A stretch of 64,000 nucleotides of DNA, taken from positions 1 through 64,000 of the forward strand of contig MEDY01000097.1 of the NCBI GenBank assembly GCA_001724265.1, read 5' to 3'. Below, one piece after another: positions 57,251 to 64,000 of the stretch (positions are counted from its first letter, which is position 1; each line of letters begins with the position of its first letter). Origin of the DNA: Rhizaria sp. SCN 62-66. Lineage: Eukaryota > Rhizaria, unplaced. Position numbers and translations under genes: made by a program. Under the pieces are notes generated by a model. That model made no database searches. It saw only the letters and a list, made by a program, of their open reading frames with translations, and was not told the origin of the DNA.

Positions 57251-59052
57251 GCGCCGAAGGAAAGAATGATAAGACGAGTCGAGGCGAGGCGATACGGGAC
57301 GAGGGAGCGTTTGCTGTTTGGGAGTGGCTGAATGAGAAACGACTGCTGAGAAAGACTTCAATTTCATAGTGTCCACAAGTCACTTACCTAACAACAACAA
57401 CGCTCACACACACACAACATGCGTGTACTTTGGTGTAATCTTTGTTTGTTTTCAATTTTTGAACAAATAAGTTTAACATTTGTATATTTGTTCTGCAATT
57501 CCCCCCTCTTCGTTCTTCTTGGACTTAATAGTCCTATTTGGTCATTAAGTTGCTTTGTTTTAGAACTGCCATCCACTACCACTTAGTTGCATCGATCGTA
57601 CGCAATCGCTCGTCTTCATTTTCGAGACGTTTGCGTGCTCCGATGTAACACGTGTTTTTGTTTCATTTTTTGTTTTGTATTTTGCTCTGTCCTTATTATT
57701 CCTGTCATTATTTGCTCCGTTTTGTTGTTCTTGTTGAAGCATGACTTTTTTATGACTAGACTTGTGTTTCCTGTCTCTCGATCGAACTCATTCGCGCCGT
57801 TGTTAGGTGCCCTTTTCACTAAAAAACGCTGTTCGTGTGTTCTATCTTGGGTGCAATATCATTTGTCGTTTGATTTGTTGCTATTCAATCACAACTGCTC
57901 CGTTTTCTTGTGTGTCTGTGTGCCTCGCACATACGCATCTTTGCGCTGTTTGCTACTACTGTTTATGTGCAACATTTGCCAATAATACTGTGTTTCAGTG
58001 AGATTTGAGGCCATGTTCTTCTTGATATATGTCACGACTGTGGCTTGCAATCGCGCGTTTTTACGCCGCAGAAACGCTTCACTTTTGGCTGAGTTATTGT
58101 GGTTGTTCTTTTGCGTTCATTCAGTTTCACTACAGTTTGCACACAACACAACGTGCATCGTGGTTTCGTTGTTGTATTTTTTCAGGAATCAATGGCGACA
58201 CCACAAGCGCGTTTACACGTGCGGACGCAGTCTTTTTAGTTTTCTCAATCTCTGTTTTGTTCTGTCTCAACTTGGTTGCGCTGAGCCTATGTGCTCGCCG
58301 GGGGGCCGTGCGCTGCTGCTGTGCAGGCAAAGTCAGCTCTACTTCACACGTAGGGATGCAGTCCTGCGTCGCTGTGCGCGCCCTCCCCCCTGGCGCGGTT
58401 CACATTAATAACACCCAAATCTGTGCGACCTGCTTTTTTGTCTCTTTTCATGGAATACATTCGATATGAATTCGACAACAACCCCCAGACCGAAATCACA
58501 CAAATCATGTTCTTTCTTAATGGGTGTGAATATCAGTCAAATTCCAATCGTCAAATATCTTTTCATACTGTCGACGTCGTCGACCCAGAGCCACCACAAG
58601 CCAGCTCGACTAGTGCCCAAATTTCGGCGTGCCGCAAGTCGGGCCGATCTAAGTAAGATGTCGCGGAGTATCTAGCGATGTGGCACGATCGTAGATAAGT
58701 TTTTATGTTTGTCATCAAGTTACTGCAGTTGTTAGACTCTTGACTCTACTTCACAAACTTTGCTCCAATCTATACTAGCGCGTGTTATTGACCTGTTTGT
58801 TTTTGCAATCGAAAGCAGGAAAGGGAGACGTCGCCCTTGTAGAAATGCATCGATGACGCTTTTTATTCGCACCAAATACGTTTTTTATCTTGTGCTATAA
58901 TTACAACTCGCTTGATTCTAGTAAATAATTTCAACAAACATTGCAATTTATGCTCACGTGACCCATATCACATCTTCCCTCTTTGCCTCACGTGTCTTTC
59001 CTTTTGACATTCTCGGTCAACACAATACCATCCAGAATTTTGTCATCTCGCG
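57251..59052. other. Spacer between tandem MFS genes
   Basis: 1.8 kb, T-rich on the plus strand. Small ORFs (for example 57998-58408) have no domains and AT-ending codons. No remnant of a third MFS copy was seen. Confidence 0.55.
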
Positions 59053-61017
59053 ATGAAGTTCTTCATTGCGATAGGGGCAATGTGCCTGTTGTACCCGACC
59101 GCGCTATACAGCGGCATTATCTCCACGAGCTCAACGGTACTACGCATGATTTGCGTCGACAACGGGCTCCCAGCGAGCTGCACGTCAACAAACGAGACCA
59201 GTGAGATGTCATCGTTCGCCACCATCTACGCAGGTGCAGGCTCGATTGGCATGCTCCTGACAAACACACTCATTACTGCACTGGCTGACCGCTGGGGCCG
59301 CAAAACGATTATCCTCCTTGTGCTTAGTGGCTGCCTCTTCGAGTCAACGATGTGGCTGCTGACCACGCGCTCAGAGACGGGCTTCTTCCGCGAAAACTGG
59401 CGCGTGCTGCTTCCTATCGCATCTTTTATCCAGAGCTCTGTTGGTAGCATCGCTATTGCCGTGTTTGCGATCTACACGATTGTCGCGGACTGGACGCGTT
59501 TCCGCACTGAATACCGCACTACGTTGTTTGCTTGTCTCGAAGGCGGGTTTGCTATCTCTGGCATCCTCGGCGCACAAGGCGCTGCGCTGTTTATGTCAAT
59601 CGACCCGTTCTACGCATTCGTCTTTTCCTGGAGTCTTATCGCCACTACACTTATCCTTAACGCACTCCTGCTTGAAGACACGACGCCACCCGAAGTCCGC
59701 AACCGCAAGATCGATTGGTGGCACGCGAACGCTTTCGGCGCGCTTCTCATCCTCTGCCCCACGCGCCGCACGCGCGCGCTGCGAGAGGAAGACGCGCACC
59801 AGTCGTATGAGGAGCTGTGCCAGGAGCTGCTCCGGTCTAAGATTGGCGACCCTATTGCCGTTGACCCAGTGCTTGTGGCCGAGAACACTGCCGGTGTGGC
59901 TGCCCCAGAAAACACGGGGCTGTACATTGCGCCGCGCACCGACACCGAGATTCTTGCCAGGGGCGTTCTGGCAAGCGACGACTACGCTGGCCGCGACGCC
60001 GGTGACGCATACGGTGACGGCGATGAGGGAGCGCGCATGCGCTCAACCAATAGCACGCTGACTGATAACACTAACAGGAATAAGCACAATGCCGGCAAGG
60101 GCTTCAACCCCGCGCTGAGCGAGAGTCTCACGGGCGCTGACTCCCTTTCCGCGCTCACGTTGCACGCACACAATAGCGATGGCGTTCTGGGGGACCACCA
60201 CGACGGCGCTATGTCTCCGCTGCAATCGGCGACGCCGTCGGCATTGGAGCTGGCGCGCCACGGAATCGCCTTGCCCGCAGAGCCACACGGCGTTGGCAAC
60301 GCACTGACGGTACTTGCAGTTGCCGCGTTCATTGGTACGTGCGCCGTGGTTGGTCTTATGACTGTGCGCATCCCGTACATGAAGCAAGAGTACAACGCGT
60401 CGGACCAAGTCGTGTCGAATCTTGCCACGATCGAGGCCGTCGCGCGCGCCACTGGCACGTTTGTGCTCGTCCCACTGCTGCACAAGTTCATCTCCTCGCG
60501 TGTGGCGGAATTGCGCACGGTTCAAGCACTGCTGTTTATGCAGGGCGTTGTGCTGCTGTTTTTTATGGCCGCGAATACGCTCTGGCAAACCTTTCTTATT
60601 TTCATCATCGGTGGCTTCTGCTCGTCTATTCCTTTCGGCTTCCTGCGCGGGTTGCTCTCCACCGAGGTGGGCGTGCTGCTGCAGGGTAAGGTCTTGTCTG
60701 CACTGGCCTCAGTCGACATCTTTACGATGTTGTTTGCGTCCACGGGCTTCTCTTCGCTCTTTGCGCACACCAACAAGACGTTCCCAGAGTCTGTGTATGT
60801 GGTCTGCGGCTTCTTTTTGATTACAGCCGCGCTCATTCCGCTCCTGGTCTCCGACACCAAGGCTATGTTCAACAGCCGTCGCAAGCGTGTGCCCAAGAAG
60901 TCCGCCGCTGATGTCGCTGCTGCTGATGCAGAGGCTAATGAGGGCGGCTTTGGTGCTGCTGGCGACCTTGCGCCGCTTGCACCTGGCGCGGACTCGGATG
61001 CGGGGTACATCAACTAA
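59053..61017 (+). CDS. Major facilitator superfamily transporter, tandem copy 2
   Basis: 654 residues, ATG to TAA; paralogue of the upstream gene with the same start (MKF..A..ALCLLYPTA), motif A as LADRWGRK, LTTRSETGFFRENWR, and the central loop from DTTPPE at about residue 209 to TM7 near 416. The loop and C-tail are shorter than in copy 1. Many codons end in A or T, unlike copy 1, except in a GC-rich patch around 59738-59840 that is almost identical in DNA to copy 1. The substrate is unknown. Same-strand adjacency suggests tandem duplication; the spacer is long enough for separate promoters. Confidence 0.88.
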   Translation: MKFFIAIGAMCLLYPTALYSGIISTSSTVLRMICVDNGLPASCTSTNETSEMSSFATIYAGAGSIGMLLTNTLITALADRWGRKTIILLVLSGCLFESTMWLLTTRSETGFFRENWRVLLPIASFIQSSVGSIAIAVFAIYTIVADWTRFRTEYRTTLFACLEGGFAISGILGAQGAALFMSIDPFYAFVFSWSLIATTLILNALLLEDTTPPEVRNRKIDWWHANAFGALLILCPTRRTRALREEDAHQSYEELCQELLRSKIGDPIAVDPVLVAENTAGVAAPENTGLYIAPRTDTEILARGVLASDDYAGRDAGDAYGDGDEGARMRSTNSTLTDNTNRNKHNAGKGFNPALSESLTGADSLSALTLHAHNSDGVLGDHHDGAMSPLQSATPSALELARHGIALPAEPHGVGNALTVLAVAAFIGTCAVVGLMTVRIPYMKQEYNASDQVVSNLATIEAVARATGTFVLVPLLHKFISSRVAELRTVQALLFMQGVVLLFFMAANTLWQTFLIFIIGGFCSSIPFGFLRGLLSTEVGVLLQGKVLSALASVDIFTMLFASTGFSSLFAHTNKTFPESVYVVCGFFLITAALIPLLVSDTKAMFNSRRKRVPKKSAADVAAADAEANEGGFGAAGDLAPLAPGADSDAGYIN

Positions 61018-61548
61018 ACTCAACAGTGTTAATAGATGCAGCGTACAAAGCTGCTACTTTGGTGCTGAAATAACTTTGTTTGTCGATCCTTTGCTTTTAT
61101 TTTTTTTCCTTACTTGTTCGCACACGTGTTTCACTAAATCTGTTATCCGCCTTAATATGTTGTCACTCTTGTTCCTTGACTATTCATTCCTGACCGATAA
61201 ACACAATACATATCGTATGTAGTTTTGTGTTCTAGCTGATATACTTCGTCGCAATACATTGTTGATTGGTTTTTATTTAATCATGAAATCAAAATACTTG
61301 TCCGTCCTTGCATTCAGCACCAAATATCAGACACTGCACACGATATGCGATGGCGCAGTGATTCAAAGCCATTTCAGCTTCAGCAAAAAGTGAACCGTCG
61401 CGGGCTCTGCCAACCGCAGAGCTACCATCCGGTCCACATCGCCATACACGCACTCACGCCCTGTACTTGCGCTCTAGAGTATCAGCTGTGCAGCTACAGC
61501 GACGTCAGCGACGAGAGCATTGTACGCTCACCTCAGGTGTTAGTTCGC
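61018..61548. other. Convergent intergenic spacer
   Basis: AT-rich 3' spacer between MFS copy 2 and the FHA-parvulin gene. No gene recognised. Confidence 0.6.
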
Positions 61549-62409
61549 TTACGCGATGCGCATAATGATGTGCCAGCCCGAGGGGCTCTCGGTGGGCGGC
61601 GACACCTCGCCAACGTTGAGCGCAAAGGCCGCCCGCGAGAACTCGGGGTGCATCGTCTCGAACGTAAACGGGCCCAAGTCGCCGCCGCGCGTGTGCGACG
61701 AGCACTCGCTCTCGAGCGACGCCAGGTATTCGAAGCTCTCGTTGCCCTCAACAATGCGGCGGCGCAGCTCGGTGACACCCGCCAGCGCCTCGGCCGGGGT
61801 GCGCGTCACGGGGTTAGGCGACTTCCAGCAGATGGGGTTGCGGGAGCCGGTGTGCTTGAGCAGCAGGTGGCGCGCGCGCACCATCGGCGGCGCGGCGGCG
61901 GCCTGCTCCTTAGCGATCTTAAGGAAATGCTCCTCGCCGAGCGCGCGGCCGAGGCCCATGCCGCCGAAGACGAGGCTACGCGCCACAGCGGGGGTCTGGC
62001 CGATGTGGACAACGTCGCCGTCGAACACAGGCTCGCCCACGCCGGGCTGCATGCGCTGGCCGTTGAGCCATGAGCCGTGGCTCGAGTAGTTGTCAAACAG
62101 CATTAGGCCCTGGCGTGTGTAGATCAAAACCAGGTGGCTGCGCGAGAGGCCGTCCTCGCCCTGGGGAAGCACGAGGGTCATCACGTTGTCAAGCTTGCAG
62201 CGGCCCACAGCGTACGCGCGGTCGGACGACAGCGCCGCCCAAGGCTGCACACGCTCGATCAGCGTGCCGTCAGGCTGGTGCGCATCGATGTAGATCTGCT
62301 GCAGCATCGGGGGTGCGTTGATCGCCCAGTATGGCAGATCAAGCGAGGCAGAGTCAGACTTGGGCAGCACGCGCTGCTTGTAACCATCGCGCCAGGTGAG
62401 GGTGGTCAT
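61549..62409 (-). CDS. FHA-domain parvulin peptidyl-prolyl isomerase
   Basis: 286 residues, ATG to TAA. An FHA domain spans about 65-165: YAVGRCKLDN, then LSRSHLVL with the phospho-peptide Ser/Arg contacts, then NYSSHGSWLNGQRM. The parvulin domain spans about 175-286: VRARHLLLKH, SFEYLASLESECSS, GGDLGPFTFETMHPEFSRAA, and the end SPSGWHIIMRIA. Pin1 pairs a WW domain with parvulin; here FHA takes that place, an arrangement reported for trypanosomatid Par42/Par45 proteins. Expected role: isomerising prolines in phosphoproteins, with FHA choosing phosphothreonine targets. A basic cluster for phosphate binding, as in Pin1, is not obvious before the first strand. Probably nuclear or cytosolic; no targeting signal seen. 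Confidence 0.92.
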   Translation of the reverse strand: MTTLTWRDGYKQRVLPKSDSASLDLPYWAINAPPMLQQIYIDAHQPDGTLIERVQPWAALSSDRAYAVGRCKLDNVMTLVLPQGEDGLSRSHLVLIYTRQGLMLFDNYSSHGSWLNGQRMQPGVGEPVFDGDVVHIGQTPAVARSLVFGGMGLGRALGEEHFLKIAKEQAAAAPPMVRARHLLLKHTGSRNPICWKSPNPVTRTPAEALAGVTELRRRIVEGNESFEYLASLESECSSHTRGGDLGPFTFETMHPEFSRAAFALNVGEVSPPTESPSGWHIIMRIA

Positions 62410-62776
62410 ATCTCTACAGAAACACAGATTCAGGAAAAACGAAAAATGAAAAAGTTAAGAAAACTGCGCAGAGTATTGATATCTTCTAGCGGCAGTCTAG
62501 TTGCACGATGTGATGAGGCACATCGGTTTGGTCAGTTCAAATCCGAGTCCAACGGCTTTCACAACCTCTCAAAGAGACACCACAAATATCTGATTTTGCG
62601 ACTTTCAAGAGGATTCGACACAATAACAGTTGTGTATTGGAGTAGTTAGAAAAGAAAAATAAATGAAATACATATGTTTGGGATAAGAAGTATCACAAGA
62701 AGTTTGGGTTAGAACTACGGAGTGAATAATCTATTTGTTAGTTACGGTTAGCTAAGTCTGTCTCAATGCGGGGACG
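62410..62776. other. Intergenic spacer
   Basis: AT-rich spacer upstream of the FHA-parvulin gene and downstream of the second GRK-like gene. No gene recognised. Confidence 0.6.
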
Positions 62777-64000
62777 TTACATGACAGTGCAGCAGCCCTT
62801 AGGCTCGGGCTCGGGCGCACGGTAGCCCGTGCGGTCGACAGGCAGCCGGTCCAAGATGGCGACGAGATCCTTCTCGCGCGCGGTCCGCGCGACGTGTCCC
62901 CAGGTCGCGTAGAGCTTCTCCTCCTCCGGGCCCAGCTTGAGACTGCGGAAGCCGGCCTCGTTGAAGGCGCCAACCTCGTCGACTGACTTAGCGTGCACCT
63001 GCGACGGGTCGGGGCGGTACGGCGGCACAATCTGCAGCGCCAGCAGCGCCTGCCAGTCGATGGCGGGCAGCTCCAGCGCCTGTCCCGGACCTGTCGGCAC
63101 GGGATCCACGGGCGTGTAGTAGGAAGTGGGGCCGTGCGGGATTGCCACAGCCGAGGCCGGGAGACGCAGGGAACCAAAGAACGGGTGCTGCTTGATCTCG
63201 GCGATGCCCGCGGGACCGCAGCCGAGGCGGCGCGTGGGGTCCGGGTGGAACAGACGCATGATGAGGTCCTTGGCCTCGGGGATCGCGCCGAAGATCGTCG
63301 GCGGGTAAGTCACTTCGAGGTCAACGAGCGCGTGCGAGTTGGTCGCCAGCCCCTCGATCGCGGACGACGACTCGAACGGCGACCACCGCGGCGCCGACGC
63401 GGGTGACACACCGTGTATATAGTACTGGTACCGCGGAACCTGTGGCAGCACGCCGACCATGTGTCCCGCGACCGACAACCGCTTCGGCGGGCGCACCACA
63501 GGCGGAAGCGGGAGAAAGCCTGTCGCGAACGGCAGGTCGTCCCCGGCGTCATGGTCTTCGCCGTCGTAGCCCTGGTCGCCCGCGGACGGGCCCTCAGTCG
63601 CGCGGCGACTGCCACGGCTGCGGCCCGCGGACGCGCCATTGGACCGGTGCGTGCGCGAGCGCGACTGAGACGGCTCTGGCGCAACAGGCGCGGCCGCGGC
63701 CCCAGCGCCGGCGGCCTCTGTGGCCGCGGTGGAGGCCGAGGCGGCGAGCTTCTTGGGCCCCAGCGCGCGCGAGCTGGCGACGGGCGTGGCCGACGGCGTG
63801 ACGCCCTGGCCGCGGGGGTCCTCGACCACTTCCGCACCTGCGTCGGCGTCGGCGTCATCGGCGTCGGCGTCGCCGGCGTCCACGTCCAGCTCCAGCTGCA
63901 CGTTGCTGTCGTTCACCGTGCCCTCGCCCGCGCCGGCGCCGTCGCCGGAGCTCGTCGCAGCCGCCGCCGTGGCGGCCGATGAGGCGTTGGCGGCCGTCGC
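62777..64000 (-). CDS. Second GRK-like AGC kinase, C-terminal part, 5' end beyond window
   Basis: The frame is open to the right edge, giving 407 codons and ending TAA; the start is outside. Visible are the last helices of the kinase C-lobe (AKDLIMRLFHPDPTRRLGCG, then IAEIKQHPFFGSL) and an AGC tail (IDWQALLALQIVPPYRPDPS). It ends PKGCCTVM, a CaaX box with an extra Cys, like the CCTIM end of the GRK at 9904. Upstream of the C-lobe helices, from about 63350 to the edge, the sequence is Ala/Ser/Asp-rich low complexity, so a large insert interrupts the kinase domain. The HRD and DFG regions are not in the window, so activity cannot be judged. RGS homology is not seen, hence GRK identity rests on the tail and CaaX. 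Confidence 0.75.
   Translation of the reverse strand, partial: ATAANASSAATAAAATSSGDGAGAGEGTVNDSNVQLELDVDAGDADADDADADAGAEVVEDPRGQGVTPSATPVASSRALGPKKLAASASTAATEAAGAGAAAAPVAPEPSQSRSRTHRSNGASAGRSRGSRRATEGPSAGDQGYDGEDHDAGDDLPFATGFLPLPPVVRPPKRLSVAGHMVGVLPQVPRYQYYIHGVSPASAPRWSPFESSSAIEGLATNSHALVDLEVTYPPTIFGAIPEAKDLIMRLFHPDPTRRLGCGPAGIAEIKQHPFFGSLRLPASAVAIPHGPTSYYTPVDPVPTGPGQALELPAIDWQALLALQIVPPYRPDPSQVHAKSVDEVGAFNEAGFRSLKLGPEEEKLYATWGHVARTAREKDLVAILDRLPVDRTGYRAPEPEPKGCCTVM

Noticed and set aside
1-64000. tRNA or other structured RNA genes in the spacers
   Set aside because: I scanned spacers by eye for a B-box-like GTTCGA with a matching A box and cloverleaf; none fitted. A covariance-model search would be decisive.

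Overview
This window is nuclear DNA from a gene-dense, GC-rich unicellular eukaryote. Reasons: spliceosomal introns (GT..AG), a KDEL-terminated ER Hsp90, a COP9/PCI subunit, eIF3b, a mitochondrial uL10, a spindle-checkpoint protein, G-protein-coupled-receptor-kinase (GRK)-like kinases, and proteins swollen by runs of Ala, Gln, Ser, Gly and His. Coding DNA is very GC-rich at third positions and spacers are AT-rich. I cannot name the lineage; an FHA-parvulin and prenylated GRKs point to a free-living protist rather than an animal, plant or fungus. No tRNA, rRNA, CRISPR array or intact transposon was recognised.

Layout, left to right. 1-12 kb: an AT74-like histidine phosphatase running off the left edge (-), a 1560-residue protein with a syntaxin-17-like SNARE plus hairpin membrane anchor (+), and a GRK with a C-terminal CaaX box (-). 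14-24 kb: a CSN1-like PCI protein (+, one intron), PLAA/Doa1 (-), eIF3b (-) and mitochondrial uL10 (+). 24-30 kb: a gene-poor stretch with microsatellites and strong strand asymmetry. 30-38 kb: a two-KH-domain RNA-binding protein (-) divergent from GRP94 (+, one intron that isolates the signal peptide). 39-44 kb: a MAD3/BUB-like checkpoint protein with GLEBS and FG repeats (+, two introns) and an acireductone dioxygenase-RidA fusion (+). 45-54 kb: a WW-WW-multi-PH-proline-rich scaffold (-) and a large coiled-coil protein (-). 55-64 kb: two tandem MFS transporters (+), an FHA-parvulin isomerase (-), and the 3' part of a second GRK-like kinase (-).

Across genes, four confidently placed introns share a donor GTRCGW and an internal TTCTCAC motif 42-62 nt before the acceptor, which looks like the local branch-point signal. 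All 16 visible stop codons are TAA or TGA, none TAG, while the MAD3-like gene has an in-frame TAG just after its likely start. The genes do not form one pathway; they are mostly housekeeping (protein folding, ubiquitin, translation, mitosis, signalling, transport). The most noteworthy items are the giant syntaxin-17-like SNARE, the ARD-RidA fusion, the MAD3 protein with nucleoporin-like features, and the intron/stop-codon signals.
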